Part shown: in pieces, positions 25,823-35,603 of the stretch
Position numbering within the stretch: the stretch's first letter is position 1
Layout: every line of letters begins with the position of its first letter
Source of the DNA: an uncultured bacterium
Lineage (GTDB): Bacteria; Bacillota_I; Bacilli_A; RF39; UBA660
NCBI GenBank assembly: GCA_946560065.1
Contig: CAMNUE010000003.1
Span: 1 to 64,000 of the forward strand
Length of the DNA: 64,000 nucleotides
Direction of reading: 5' to 3'
Made by a program: the position numbers and the translations under genes
The notes under the pieces: generated by a model
Database searches by the model: none
What the model saw: the letters and a program-made list of their open reading frames with translations, nothing else
Told to the model about the DNA's origin: nothing

Positions 25823-27629
25823 TGTTTCTTGAATCAAATTTTTTACGTTCTTCTGTGTTAAGGATTCTTTTACGGATACGAATATTGTTTGGAGTTACTT
25901 CTACTAACTCATCAGAATTTATGTAATCAAGTGCGTATTCTAGAGAAATTGGTCTTGGTCTTTTTAAGACAACTGTGTGATCTGATCCTGCAGCACGAGT
26001 ATTTGTTAATTGTTTTCCTTTAACAACGTTTACTGCAAGGTCATTATCCCTATTACATTCACCTACTACCATTCCTTCATATACTTCTGTACCTGGTTCA
26101 ATAAACATGATACCACGATCTTCTAAGTTTCCAATTGAATATGCAGTTGAATTACCATTTTCCATTGAAACTAAAACACCAAGTTTTCTTTCTCCAATTA
26201 CTACATTTTCATATGGTAAATATTCTTTGAAAGTATGGTTCATAATACCATATCCCTTTGTAAGAGTCATGAAATCAGTTGAAAAACCGATTAATCCACG
26301 TGATGGAATTGTATATAATAATCTAACTTGATTTTCAAAGTTTGTCATGTTTTCCATTTTTCCGCCACGAATTCCTAATTGTTCAATGACTGATCCTACC
26401 GAATCTTCTGGTACTTCAATTTGTAATTCTTCGTATGGTTCATATTTTTGACCATCAATTTCTTTAATGATAACACTTGGTTTTGATACTTCTAACTCAA
26501 ATCCTTCACGACGCATATTTTCAATTAAAATACCTAAATGTAGTTCACCACGTCCACTTACCAAGAATGATTCATTTGATGCTGGTTTAACTTTCAAAGA
26601 GACATCTTTTTGTGTTTCACGAATTAATCTTTCTTCGATTTTTCTTGCAGTAACTATTTTTCCATCTTTTCCAACGAATGGAGATGAGTTTGTTCCAAAT
26701 GTCATTTGAAGTGTTGGTTCATCAATATGTAATTGTGGTAACGGAATGATACTATCGTTATTGCAGATTGTTTCTCCTACAGAAATATCTGCAAGTCCAG
26801 CTATAGCAATAATGTCTCCTGCTTCTGCTTCTTCGATTTCAATTCTATTATATCCATAATATCCAAATAATTTTTGAATTCTAAATTGTTTTGTTGTTCC
26901 ATCTAAACGACAGCAAGTTACCATTTCACCAGTTTTAATTTTACCGTTATGAACACGGCCAATACCAATTCTTCCAACAAATTCATTATAATCTAATAAA
27001 GCTGGTTGGAATTGTAATGGACTATTTACATCACCTGTTGGTGCAGGAATTACTTCTAATATTTTATCTAGAATTTCATCGAATCCTGGAGTTTGAGTTG
27101 ATAAATCATCGCTTAATGAGCAAGTATTATTGATTGCTGATGCATAAATTACATCAAAATCTAATTGATCATCGTCAGCTCCTAATTCAATAAATAAATC
27201 TAGGACTTCATCAACTACCTGTTTACATCTAGCACTTGGTTTATCTACTTTATTAATTACTACGATTGGTTTTACTCCTGCTTCAAAAGCTTTCTTTAAA
27301 ACGAATCTTGTTTGTGGCATAGCTCCTTCATAAGCATCAACAACAAGTAAAACACCATCTACCATATTCATAATACGTTCTACTTCTCCTCCAAAGTCAG
27401 CATGACCTGGAGTATCTAGAATATTAATTCTTACTCCCTTATAATCTAGAGCTGTTGTTTTAGCTAAAATTGTAATACCACGTTCTCTTTCTAAGGCATT
27501 GGAATCCATTGAAACATTTGAGACATCCTCATTCTCTCTAAACATACCTGAATGTTTTAAGATACCATCTACCAAAGTTGTTTTTCCATGATCGACATGG
27601 GCAATAATTGCAACATTTCTTTTTTCCAT
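25812..27629 (-). CDS. typA: Translational GTPase TypA/BipA
   Basis: 605 residues from ATG 27629 (MEKRNVAIIAHVDHGKTT) after GAAGAGGTG. Ribosome-binding GTPase of the EF-G superfamily, implicated in 50S assembly and stress translation. G1 AHVDHGKT, G3 DTPGHADFGGEVER, G4 NKVDKPSAR and G5 near YASAINN are visible; domains II, III and V follow, and the BipA-specific C-terminal domain includes EYALDYINSDELVEVTPNN and IRIRKRIL. Full length for the family. Confidence 0.97.
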   Translation of the reverse strand: MEKRNVAIIAHVDHGKTTLVDGILKHSGMFRENEDVSNVSMDSNALERERGITILAKTTALDYKGVRINILDTPGHADFGGEVERIMNMVDGVLLVVDAYEGAMPQTRFVLKKAFEAGVKPIVVINKVDKPSARCKQVVDEVLDLFIELGADDDQLDFDVIYASAINNTCSLSDDLSTQTPGFDEILDKILEVIPAPTGDVNSPLQFQPALLDYNEFVGRIGIGRVHNGKIKTGEMVTCCRLDGTTKQFRIQKLFGYYGYNRIEIEEAEAGDIIAIAGLADISVGETICNNDSIIPLPQLHIDEPTLQMTFGTNSSPFVGKDGKIVTARKIEERLIRETQKDVSLKVKPASNESFLVSGRGELHLGILIENMRREGFELEVSKPSVIIKEIDGQKYEPYEELQIEVPEDSVGSVIEQLGIRGGKMENMTNFENQVRLLYTIPSRGLIGFSTDFMTLTKGYGIMNHTFKEYLPYENVVIGERKLGVLVSMENGNSTAYSIGNLEDRGIMFIEPGTEVYEGMVVGECNRDNDLAVNVVKGKQLTNTRAAGSDHTVVLKRPRPISLEYALDYINSDELVEVTPNNIRIRKRILNTEERKKFDSRNKNN

Positions 27630-27673
27630 AATATACACCTCTTCATACATCGTCCCCAATTATAGCATAAAAC

Positions 27674-27696
27674 AAAAGAAAATACTAGGTATTTTC
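27674..27696 (-). terminator. Terminator of the divergent HipA-like gene
   Basis: GAAAATAC pairs with GTATTTTC (27678-27696), then TTTTGTTTT on the minus strand. Confidence 0.75.
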
Positions 27697-27707
27697 TAAC
27701 ATTTTCC

Positions 27708-28991
27708 TTATTGCAAAGGCTTTTTCTCATAGACATTCAAATTCTTTCTATTTTTTTGTATTTCGCCTGTGAGAATTTTTAAAATGTCTTCTGGTAAACG
27801 TTCAATTGGAGCATATAAAGTTATGTTTTTATAATTTTTTAAATCGGGTAATTTTTTATCTTTCATTTCCAAAAGAAATTTTAAAGTTTTCTCTAATTTT
27901 TGAATACTCCATAAAACTTCTTTTTTTAGTTTTTTATTAAATTCATTCTGATTTAGAGTAATTCTGCTCTTTTCAGCGCTCAACCTTTTTCTTTGATATT
28001 CTTCATCATCTGTTCTTTTTCCATCTTTATAAATCATTCTGGTTGCTTCCCAATCTTTACTTGAAAATTTTCCTAAGAATCCTTCATCAAAGAGAATATT
28101 CAATTGCTCTACCTCTACTTTTATAGCTTCTAATTTGCTTAGAAAATCTCTTGTTACTTGTGGTTCAAGTTCTACAATTGCTTTTAAATTTTTTATTAAA
28201 TTTGAAAAATGATATGGGTCGGTTTCATCATAAACTGTACCTTTTACTGTTCTATTTTCATAGAACTGATAATTTTCTTCATAGCTTAAGTTTTCATCAT
28301 ATGAAAATAATGTTTCCATTCCTTCATCGTAGCTAGAAAATCTTTTTTTATGAACATTCTCATTATCGGGATACATGAAGAATTCTGAGAATTCTACATC
28401 AATTATTGGTGCAACTCTAGTTATTTTGTTATTTTTAATAACTAAGGAAATATTTTCATAGTGATAATTTGCATCTCTTCTTAAGATTGAACAGAGGATT
28501 TGTTCTGCAAGTTTACTTCTTAAATCCCTTCTTTCACTAAAAAAAGTGCTATTTAAGATGGAAACATAATTGTATTGAACTTCACAATAATTGATATAAT
28601 CTGATATATTTACTAAAGTATCTGGGTATTTTTCAAACAATTCATAAATATTAATCAACTCTTCACCTTCATCTAGAATATTATCTACTAAACAACCCTT
28701 TTCATAATATTTTGGTTGCTCTAATGATAGATTTTTACAGTAAGCTAACGAATAAACGGGTGTTTCATGGTCTATGTATTTATTAATGAGATATGACCAA
28801 TATACTTCACTATATGAAAATAGTGGCGTTGATAGCGGTTTCGTTTTAGAAAGAGGCTTGAAGATTTTTTCTTTATTATTCATTCTAAATGTTGGAAAGT
28901 ATTTAGTACTTGATACTCTACTTGAGGCTGCTTTCTTTAGATTACCTGTTTTATTCTTTATATCTAGTTCTGTTATTTCGAATATATTCAT
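27708..28991 (-). CDS. Divergent HipA-like kinase-fold protein
   Basis: 427 residues, ATG after TAGGTG. Residues about 165-205 read ILRRDANYHYENISLVI followed by APIIDVEFS, aligning with the catalytic loop and metal site of the HipA-like pair at 17017-18666 (DRHTENYGLI and APLYDNE). The His right after the Asp is displaced, so the catalytic loop is altered. The N-terminal 160 residues read like the substrate lobe with KIFKPLSK as a possible ATP lysine, and a C-terminal Lys/Glu helical extension of about 180 residues is unique to it. No antitoxin gene is adjacent. Confidence 0.6.
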   Translation of the reverse strand: MNIFEITELDIKNKTGNLKKAASSRVSSTKYFPTFRMNNKEKIFKPLSKTKPLSTPLFSYSEVYWSYLINKYIDHETPVYSLAYCKNLSLEQPKYYEKGCLVDNILDEGEELINIYELFEKYPDTLVNISDYINYCEVQYNYVSILNSTFFSERRDLRSKLAEQILCSILRRDANYHYENISLVIKNNKITRVAPIIDVEFSEFFMYPDNENVHKKRFSSYDEGMETLFSYDENLSYEENYQFYENRTVKGTVYDETDPYHFSNLIKNLKAIVELEPQVTRDFLSKLEAIKVEVEQLNILFDEGFLGKFSSKDWEATRMIYKDGKRTDDEEYQRKRLSAEKSRITLNQNEFNKKLKKEVLWSIQKLEKTLKFLLEMKDKKLPDLKNYKNITLYAPIERLPEDILKILTGEIQKNRKNLNVYEKKPLQ

Positions 28992-29024
28992 AATTTCACC
29001 TATATTTCTATATAAAAAGAGAAA

Positions 29025-29531
29025 CTATTTTATCTTTTGAATAGCTTCTTCATTTACTTTTTCTACGACAGGAATTCCAAAACGACTATAATCATATTTT
29101 TCGTATGATTCGTTGTAAGTGGCAGTTACTTCTACAGGAACTTCATTAGTAAACCATATATCGTAACCTCTTGTTTGAGAGCCATAACCATCACGTTCGT
29201 TAAAGTTTTCAATGTCAAAAACTTTATATCCTTCTGGAATATTGATACTTCCACTTTTAAGATTTTCTGCATGGGATTCTGAAGAATCAAGAAGTAAATC
29301 AACTCTTATAAAGAATAGATGTTGATAAGGTTCAAAAGCTCTTTTCTCTCCTTCTTTTGCTTCTTCTTGTAATTGCTCTAAGGCTGTATTTTCCATAAAC
29401 ATTTCTTCTTTTGTTTGTGGTGGTTGATTTGGCTCTTCTTCGGTATTTATTTTTCCTAAGCAGCTTGTTAGACTAGTCATACTTAAAACCCCAACTGTGC
29501 TAAATACTGCTAATTTTTTAATTGCTTTCAT
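29025..29531 (-). CDS. Putative lipoprotein
   Basis: 168 residues, ATG after CGAGGAGG. The signal peptide MKAIKKLAVFSTVGVLSM ends in lipobox LTSC, with Cys24 as the expected lipidated residue, to be cleaved by LspA (19194-19664). The mature part begins with an acidic Pro/Gln linker and has a compact domain with DIENFNERDGYG and YDIWFTNEVPVEV. Unknown function; presumably held on the outer face of the membrane. Confidence 0.75.
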   Translation of the reverse strand: MKAIKKLAVFSTVGVLSMTSLTSCLGKINTEEEPNQPPQTKEEMFMENTALEQLQEEAKEGEKRAFEPYQHLFFIRVDLLLDSSESHAENLKSGSINIPEGYKVFDIENFNERDGYGSQTRGYDIWFTNEVPVEVTATYNESYEKYDYSRFGIPVVEKVNEEAIQKIK

Positions 29532-29618
29532 AAATCCTCCTCGTGATGACTATTATACTTTTCTTGAGCTTTTTTATCAATAATAACTTTTATAAATAAA
29601 TAATGATTTTAATTTATT

Positions 29619-30410
29619 TTAAAGTTGTTCAAGTTCTCTAATATCTAATCCGGTTGCTTCAATGATATCTTCTTTTTTCATTCCCATATTTAGAAGTTCT
29701 TTGGCTATCTTTAATGAGGCTTCTTTACTCCCTATCTCTAGTCCCTGTTCTAATCCTTTTTCAATTCCTTGTTGTAACCACTCTGCTTTTAAGCTATTTT
29801 CTATTTTTCTATTATCTTCTTCTGCACTCATGTATTCTCTAAATTCTGGCTCTTCATTTACTCTTGTTATTTCTTCCATATATTTTTTTACCACCTTATC
29901 ATTTTGAGATAGTTTATCTAAATCTTTTGGTTCTAAAACAAGCATTATTATATGTTTATTTTTATCTATCTCTTTTTCATTTTTACTATACCATAGTTCT
30001 AAATAGTTATCCATATAAAATTCATAGATTATTAAGTTAGTAACAAATAACTTTCCACTTTCATCTCTTAGCATGAAAATGCTTCTTTCTCTTTCTGATT
30101 TAACGTGATAAGTAAAATTTATTTGAATTATCTTTTTATCTTCACTATACTTTTCTCCTCTTAAAATATAGTGAGAATATTTATCGCAAATATAAGCAGT
30201 ATTTCGTGGTCTAATATAACTTTCTTTATTAGCATTTACTTCTACTTGGATATATCCTTGATTTGTTTTTAAATTAAGATCTAAATGTTTGCGATAGATG
30301 TGTACATTATCAGAATTTCTTTCTAAATTTAAGTATTCTAATTCATTTATTTTTATATCTAGTATGTCTTCTAATAAACAAATCAGTAGTTCCTTATTTT
30401 TCTCATTCAT
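29619..30410 (-). CDS. Rpn/PD-(D/E)XK nuclease family protein
   Basis: 263 residues from the first ATG (30410). PD-(D/E)XK core: LDLNLKTNQGYIQVEVNAN near 42-60 holds the D and E-x-N/Q metal residues seen in recombination-promoting nucleases, followed by RPRNTAYICDKYSHY. The C-terminus has the family's EKGLEQGLEIGSKEAS-type repeats and ends in a helical IIEATGLDIRELEQL. The frame stays open upstream to a stop near 30475, and codons 30411-30464 encode RYDAAFKEVF, the conserved family start, but without an ATG, GTG or TTG. The true N-terminus is probably there; see findings. Confidence 0.8.
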   Translation of the reverse strand: MNEKNKELLICLLEDILDIKINELEYLNLERNSDNVHIYRKHLDLNLKTNQGYIQVEVNANKESYIRPRNTAYICDKYSHYILRGEKYSEDKKIIQINFTYHVKSERERSIFMLRDESGKLFVTNLIIYEFYMDNYLELWYSKNEKEIDKNKHIIMLVLEPKDLDKLSQNDKVVKKYMEEITRVNEEPEFREYMSAEEDNRKIENSLKAEWLQQGIEKGLEQGLEIGSKEASLKIAKELLNMGMKKEDIIEATGLDIRELEQL

Positions 30411-30507
30411 AAAAACTTCTTTAAAGGCCGCATCATAGCGACATGTGTAAAACTTTTTTTCAATTAATCTTCCTTCTTACTTTATTATTTACAAGAAAAA
30501 GATTATT

Positions 30508-30538
30508 CCACAAAAAAAGTGCATTGCCTGCACTTTAA
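30508..30538 (-). terminator. Terminator of the arc operon
   Basis: AAAGTGCA (30536-30529) pairs with TGCACTTT (30523-30516), followed by a run of T. Confidence 0.85.
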
Positions 30539-30542
30539 TTTA

Positions 30543-31988
30543 TTATAGTAAAATCATTAATAATGTTAATATTACTATATTAGCAATCGCTATTGTTAAT
30601 ACTACTTTTCCAGCCCATTTTACCCATGTAGAATATTGAACTTTAGCTAAAGCTAAACCTCCCATGATTGCTCCACATGTTGGGGTAATTAAGTTTACTA
30701 AACCATTAGCAGCAACCATTGTCATTACAGATACTTCTGTACTGTAGCCAATTTGGCTAGTAAGTGGTCCAATGATTGGTGCTGATAGTGATACTAAAGC
30801 TGATGAAGATGGTACTAATACTGATAATATTACATGTAGAATGTAGTTAAGAGGTGCAAATACTCCTGCTGGAACAACTCTTAATAATTCCGTTGCATTA
30901 TAAATAATGTAATTATCTAGATAAGTACTTTTCATTAATACTGATGCTCCTCTTGCAATAGCAATAATTAAAATTACTCCTACCATATCGTCAGCACCAT
31001 CGATGAAAGTATCAACGAATTGTTTTTCACCAGTTCTATTTACTAGTCCAATAACAACAGACATGATTAAGAACCAAACTGCTGCTTCATAGAAGTACCA
31101 TGTACCTAGTGGACTTCCAGTTAACCAACCAGTAAAATTATCGAAAATAGTAATTCCAAAGTCTCCCCATGGAATGAAACCAACTATCATTACTAAGAAA
31201 GTTAGTCCAAATAACCATAATGTAATAACTTGTTTTTTAGTTAATTTTACATTTTCTTCTTTCTTAGCTGCTGCTGCTCCATATTCCATTTCCATTTCTT
31301 TTCTTTCTCTTAATGAAAGAATTGTAGAACCTTTTTTCTTGATAACTTTTTTTGCATAATTCATAACAAAGATGATTGAAATTAACAGTGATGATAGCCA
31401 AAGGATTGTTCCTATAGCAATAATTACTCCTTGATTTACTTTAATGTTATCAGGTAGTGCTGATATTGCTGCGCCTACAGCGAACGGATTAATAGTTGAA
31501 CCTAAAACTCCAGATCCTGCTCCCAAAAGGACTATCGCTGATGATACAATGGTATCCATTCCAGCAATAACCATTGCAGCGGCTAATAAGGCATAGAAAC
31601 CAACAGTCTCTTCTAACATACCATAGGTAGTTCCACCTATTGAGAAGATGAACATTAATATTGGAATTAATGCAAGTTCATTTCCTTTCAATTTTTTTAC
31701 TAGAACTTGGATTCCTGTTTCTAGAGCTTTACTTCTAGCAACAATTGCTAAGAATCCTCCTAGTATAAGTACGAAAATACAAACATCAATTGCATCTTCA
31801 AATCCTTTCAGTGGTGCCATTAAAACATCTGGTAAAGTTGCTCTTACTACACCTGAACCATTTACAATTGCGTCACTTGCAAATTTTGCTTCTGGTAAGA
31901 TGTAAGTAACTGCTCCTAATAAATATATTAGGATAAATATGATTGAGAAAGATGTTATAAACTCCTTTCTCTTCTTTTTAGTAGCCAT
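30543..31988 (-). CDS. arcD: YfcC-family transporter, probable arginine/ornithine exchanger
   Basis: 481 residues, about 12 membrane segments, ATG after AAAGGAG. The sequence matches the YfcC/C4-dicarboxylate carrier family (ILPEAKFA-type first loop, GSTINPFAVGAA near 165, LVPSSSALVSLSAPI near 400, NLITPTCGAIMGG near 440). In arginine deiminase operons this family supplies the arginine/ornithine antiporter (often called arcD). That role is assigned by operon position; the sequence alone fixes only the family. Confidence 0.85.
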   Translation of the reverse strand: MATKKKRKEFITSFSIIFILIYLLGAVTYILPEAKFASDAIVNGSGVVRATLPDVLMAPLKGFEDAIDVCIFVLILGGFLAIVARSKALETGIQVLVKKLKGNELALIPILMFIFSIGGTTYGMLEETVGFYALLAAAMVIAGMDTIVSSAIVLLGAGSGVLGSTINPFAVGAAISALPDNIKVNQGVIIAIGTILWLSSLLISIIFVMNYAKKVIKKKGSTILSLRERKEMEMEYGAAAAKKEENVKLTKKQVITLWLFGLTFLVMIVGFIPWGDFGITIFDNFTGWLTGSPLGTWYFYEAAVWFLIMSVVIGLVNRTGEKQFVDTFIDGADDMVGVILIIAIARGASVLMKSTYLDNYIIYNATELLRVVPAGVFAPLNYILHVILSVLVPSSSALVSLSAPIIGPLTSQIGYSTEVSVMTMVAANGLVNLITPTCGAIMGGLALAKVQYSTWVKWAGKVVLTIAIANIVILTLLMILL

Positions 31989-31989
31989 T

Positions 31990-32928
31990 TTATACTCCTT
32001 TCCTACTAATTACTGTTCCTGTCTTCCCTTCTAAAGCTTCTTTAGCCTTACTTAGAGAAGTAATTAAAGCTTGTCCTCCTCTTCTTTTTTCTACAAAAGT
32101 TAAGCATGCTTCAATTTTAGGTAACATACTCCCTTCTTTAAACTCACCTGTTTGCATGTAGTGTCTAGCAAGTTGTGGAGTTAAGAATTCAATAGTCTTT
32201 TCATTGGCTGTGTTGTAGTTTATACAAACTTTTTCTACGGCTGTTAAGATTAAGAAAATATCTGCTTTCATATCAATTGCAAGTCTAGCACTTGTTTTGT
32301 CTTTATCAATTACAGCATCTACTCCTTTTAATTTATTATAATGGTAGGCAACTGGAATTCCTCCACCACCTCCAGCAATAACAATATTTTTGTTTTCCAA
32401 AAGTTGATTAATTGTTTTAGTTTCAACAATTTTTTGTGGTTCTGGAGAAGGTACAACTCTACGATAACCTCTTCCAGCATCTTCTTTAAAAGTATAGCCT
32501 CTTTCTAATTCTAATTTTTTAGCTTCTTCCTCAGTATAGAAACTTCCAATTGGCTTAGTTGGATTAGAAAAAGCTTTGTCTTTTTTGTCTACAATTACTT
32601 GTGTAATTACTGTTACACAATTTTTGCGCATATTCCTACTTACTAATTCTTTTTGAATTGACTGTTGTAGATGATATCCAATGTATCCTTGACTCATTGC
32701 CCCACATTCTGGGAAAGGTACTTGTGGAGTATTTATTTCATCATGTGATACTTCTAGGGCCATATTTATCATTCCTACTTGTGGCCCGTTTCCATGAGTT
32801 ACGATTATGTCATAACATTCTGCTAGTTCAACAATATATTTTGCTGTCTTTCCTACTAATTTTAGTTGCTCTTCAGGTGTATTTCCTAAAGCATTTCCGC
32901 CTAAGGCGATAACTATTCTCTTTCGCAT
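31990..32928 (-). CDS. arcC: Carbamate kinase
   Basis: 312 residues. Converts carbamoyl phosphate and ADP to ATP, carbamate then giving ammonia and CO2; the energy-yielding step of the pathway. Starts IVIALGGNAL, has THGNGPQVG near 45, VPSPEPQKIV near 155, GGGGGIPV near 180 and DKDKTSARLA near 210, all standard. Its ATG overlaps the arcB stop as TAATG. Confidence 0.96.
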   Translation of the reverse strand: MRKRIVIALGGNALGNTPEEQLKLVGKTAKYIVELAECYDIIVTHGNGPQVGMINMALEVSHDEINTPQVPFPECGAMSQGYIGYHLQQSIQKELVSRNMRKNCVTVITQVIVDKKDKAFSNPTKPIGSFYTEEEAKKLELERGYTFKEDAGRGYRRVVPSPEPQKIVETKTINQLLENKNIVIAGGGGGIPVAYHYNKLKGVDAVIDKDKTSARLAIDMKADIFLILTAVEKVCINYNTANEKTIEFLTPQLARHYMQTGEFKEGSMLPKIEACLTFVEKRRGGQALITSLSKAKEALEGKTGTVISRKGV

Positions 32929-33917
32929 TATTTGTGCATTGTTGCATACATAACAGCTTTAATTGTGTGTAGTCTGTTTTCAGCTTCATCCATAACTTTT
33001 GATTGACTTGATTCAAATACTTCATCTGTAACTTCCATCTCAGTTATATTAAACTTGTCATGTATTTCCTTTCCTATTTTTGTATTAGTATCATGGAAAG
33101 ATGGTAAGCAATGTAGGAAAATTGCATCTTTGTTGGCTAAGTTCATTAATTCTTTTGTAACACGATATGGAGTCAACATTTTAATTCTTTTTTCCCATAA
33201 AGAATCGTCTTCTCCCATTGAAACCCAAACATCAGTGTAGACAACTGATGCGTTTTCAAGACCTTCCTCAACATTTTCAGTTAAAAGAATTTCTGAGTCA
33301 TGTTCTTTGGCAAATCTACGGCATTCTTTAACTAATTCTGAATCGGGAAATAATTCACTAGGCGCACAACAGCAAAAGTTGATTCCTAGTTTAGAGCAAA
33401 TTACCATTAAAGAATTGGCAACATTATTTCTAGCATCTCCTAAAAATACTAGTTTTCTTCCTTTTATATCGCCAAAATTTTCATACATTGTCATAATATC
33501 TGCTAGCATTTGAGTTGGATGAAATTCATTAGTTAGCCCATTCCAAACAGGTACACTTGAATATTTTGCTAATTCTTCAACAACGCTTTGTTCAAAACCT
33601 CGGTACTCAATACCATCATACATTCTAGCTAGGACACGAGCTGTGTCTTTAATACTTTCTTTTTTACCCATCTGAGAACCTGTTGGTCCTAAATAAGTAA
33701 CACCCATCCCTAAATCTTTAGCGCCTACTTCAAAAGCACATCTAGTTCTTGTGGAGTCTTTTTCGAATAGTAAAACAACATTTTTTCCTCTTAAGTAGTC
33801 ATGTTTTTTACCATTATGTTTTTTTATTTTGAAATCAATAGCTAAATCGATTAGATATAATATTTCATCTTCAGTGTAATCTAATAATTTTAAAAAATCT
33901 CTTCCATAAAAATTCAT
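32928..33917 (-). CDS. arcB: Ornithine carbamoyltransferase, catabolic
   Basis: 329 residues. Splits citrulline with phosphate into ornithine and carbamoyl phosphate. Carbamoyl-phosphate loop [13 protein letters not shown] near 52, FHPTQ near 131, DVWVSMGE near 230 and HCLPSFHD near 270 distinguish it from PyrB at 2401-3330. It starts one base after the end of arcA, whose last codons carry its GGGAGG ribosome binding site. Confidence 0.96.
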   Translation of the reverse strand: MNFYGRDFLKLLDYTEDEILYLIDLAIDFKIKKHNGKKHDYLRGKNVVLLFEKDSTRTRCAFEVGAKDLGMGVTYLGPTGSQMGKKESIKDTARVLARMYDGIEYRGFEQSVVEELAKYSSVPVWNGLTNEFHPTQMLADIMTMYENFGDIKGRKLVFLGDARNNVANSLMVICSKLGINFCCCAPSELFPDSELVKECRRFAKEHDSEILLTENVEEGLENASVVYTDVWVSMGEDDSLWEKRIKMLTPYRVTKELMNLANKDAIFLHCLPSFHDTNTKIGKEIHDKFNITEMEVTDEVFESSQSKVMDEAENRLHTIKAVMYATMHK

Positions 33918-33918
33918 T

Positions 33919-35160
33919 TTAATCCTCCCTTATTAAAGGCATACTCATACATCTTGGGCCTCCACGTCCACGAGAAATTTCTGCTCCTGGAATTTCAATT
34001 ACTTTTAGACCATTTTCTCTTAGGACTTGGTTTGTAATGATATTTCTGTCATAAACAACTACTACTCCTGGTGCGATACATAAAGTATTAGAACCATCAT
34101 TCCATTGTTCTCTTTCTGCTGCTACTTTATCCCCTCCAGCACATGGTATTAGTGTAATTGGCATTTTCAAGTATGTGGAAAGAATGTTTTCTAATGAGTC
34201 GTTTATCTCAACAACATTTAAATCTTCATCACTATCTGGATCATTTCCCTCTGTAATTTCAAAGACTTGTAGTGTTTCAACTATCCCAGGGTGATATGTA
34301 AATTTATTTCTATCTACTTGAGTAAATACTGTATCTAAATGCATAAATGCTCTGCTATTCGGTATATTGAAAGCAAGAACTGTATCAATTTTACAATCCT
34401 TATTCTTAAATAGATTTTTGGCTATTTGGTCAATTGACTCTGCTTGTGTTCTTTGAGAGATGCCAATTGCTAAGATATGGTCATTTAAGTTTAAGATATC
34501 TCCTCCTTCAATATGAAAAGGCATATCTCTATCAAAATACTTATCTACATATCCTGCATAGTCTTTGTGATATTTAAAGATATACTCTGCATAAATTGTT
34601 TCTCTGTTTCTAGTTACAGAGTACATTCTGTTTAGTGAGATGCCATTACCAATACTTGCAAAATTATCTCTTGTAAAGTATAAATTAGGCATAGGTGCTG
34701 CTAAGAAATCTGTTTCTTCTGTTACTAAATCTACTAGTGACTTTTCATCTTTTCTTTGATTTCTATTAATTTCGTAAATTTGGATTCCTTCCATAGTCTT
34801 TAACACAAGTTCCTTACTATCTTTGAAACTATTTAAATATTGAAATACTAAATCACGATATTTAGGAGTTCTAATTCCTGCTTCATATATAAATTGATTT
34901 ATAAATTCTTCACGGATAGTTTCTCCTTCTTCTAAGACTTCTGCCATTAAGTCTTCTAGATATACTACCTCAACATCATTTTCTTTTAAAACTCTGGCGA
35001 ATTCATCATGTTCTTTTTGGGCTATTGGTAAATATGGAATATCATCGAATAGCAACTCCTCTAAAGTATTAGGTGTTAAGTTTAGTAATTCATTTCCTGG
35101 GCGATGTAATAGTACTTTTTTAAGTGGTTTAATTTCACTTTTAACATTAATTCTTTTCAT
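33919..35160 (-). CDS. arcA: Arginine deiminase
   Basis: 413 residues, ATG after GTAGGAGG. Hydrolyses arginine to citrulline and ammonia. Catalytic elements are present: [10 protein letters not shown] near 162, [11 protein letters not shown] near 218, MHLDTVFTQ near 273, and the nucleophile Cys in [10 protein letters not shown] near 404. First gene of arcABCD; the set supplies ATP and alkali and implies fermentative use of arginine. Confidence 0.97.
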   Translation of the reverse strand: MKRINVKSEIKPLKKVLLHRPGNELLNLTPNTLEELLFDDIPYLPIAQKEHDEFARVLKENDVEVVYLEDLMAEVLEEGETIREEFINQFIYEAGIRTPKYRDLVFQYLNSFKDSKELVLKTMEGIQIYEINRNQRKDEKSLVDLVTEETDFLAAPMPNLYFTRDNFASIGNGISLNRMYSVTRNRETIYAEYIFKYHKDYAGYVDKYFDRDMPFHIEGGDILNLNDHILAIGISQRTQAESIDQIAKNLFKNKDCKIDTVLAFNIPNSRAFMHLDTVFTQVDRNKFTYHPGIVETLQVFEITEGNDPDSDEDLNVVEINDSLENILSTYLKMPITLIPCAGGDKVAAEREQWNDGSNTLCIAPGVVVVYDRNIITNQVLRENGLKVIEIPGAEISRGRGGPRCMSMPLIRED

Positions 35161-35228
35161 TTTTCCTCCTACTATATTAAAAAAAGGGCCATATCATATT
35201 GATTGGTTACTCTTTTGTTGTGAAAATT

Positions 35229-35246
35229 ATTGTATTTTTATTCAGT
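35229..35246 (-). promoter_or_regulatory. ARG box (ArgR/AhrC operator) in the arc leader
   Basis: The 14-base core 35231-35244 reads TGAATAAAAATACA on the minus strand, a full match to the ARG box core TGnATwwwwATnCA; the 18-base flanks differ only at the outermost bases. It lies about 45-60 bases after the predicted transcription start. ArgR-type regulators activate or repress arc operons in response to arginine. No argR gene is in the window. Confidence 0.7.
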
Positions 35247-35295
35247 AACTATAGGTCATAGCTGTCGCAGTATAACACTCCCCTATCTTGCTTTA

Positions 35296-35324
35296 ATTGT
35301 AGCATCTTTCTGAGGTAAAGTAAA
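35296..35324 (-). promoter_or_regulatory. Promoter of arcABCD
   Basis: -35 TTTACT (35324-35319), 17-base spacer, extended -10 TGCTACAAT (box 35301-35296). The leader to arcA is about 130 bases. Confidence 0.7.
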
Positions 35325-35458
35325 CGAATAAAAGAGAGGTTTTTGAAAAAAAAATGTTATTTTAGAAGTTTGGAAGTAACTTGTTTGTTTATCAAAAAAG
35401 GATTTTACTGAATAGATGTTTAGTGTAATGTTTTTTAGGTAATTTTAGTCTTTATTTC

Positions 35459-35487
35459 ATAAAAAAAGATGCTTTTAAGAGCACCTT
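35459..35487 (-). terminator. Terminator downstream of dedA
   Basis: AAGGTGCT (35487-35480) pairs with AGCATCTT (35473-35466), followed by seven T. Confidence 0.82.
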
Positions 35488-35603
35488 CCTACTATTTAGC
35501 TTTTTTGTCCTGATGCTAACTAATAGAAATTTATGATAATAGTAAAATTTTATTATTGCCATTTTTGTAGTGTTTTATTCATATCATGAATATCTATTTT
35601 TAT

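Larger units (their letters stand above)
35161..35603. other. Intergenic region upstream of arcA
   Basis: 443 bases between arcA and dedA, both on the minus strand. It contains the arc promoter (35296-35324), an ARG box within the leader (35229-35246), and a terminator (35466-35487) that ends the dedA transcript. The stretch 35330-35460 shows nothing I can name. A palindrome ATTCAT/ATGAAT lies near 35577-35592. Confidence 0.7.

Noticed and set aside
29619..30410. Transposase of an insertion sequence.
   Set aside because: The Rpn/PD-(D/E)XK family is often labelled transposase, but no terminal inverted repeats or target duplications were seen.
35553..35582. Nine-codon reading frame ATG AAT AAA ... 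TGG CAA TAA upstream of the terminator after dedA, resembling an attenuator leader peptide.
   Set aside because: No ribosome binding site, no alternative antiterminator pairing that I can draw, and no regulated gene directly downstream.
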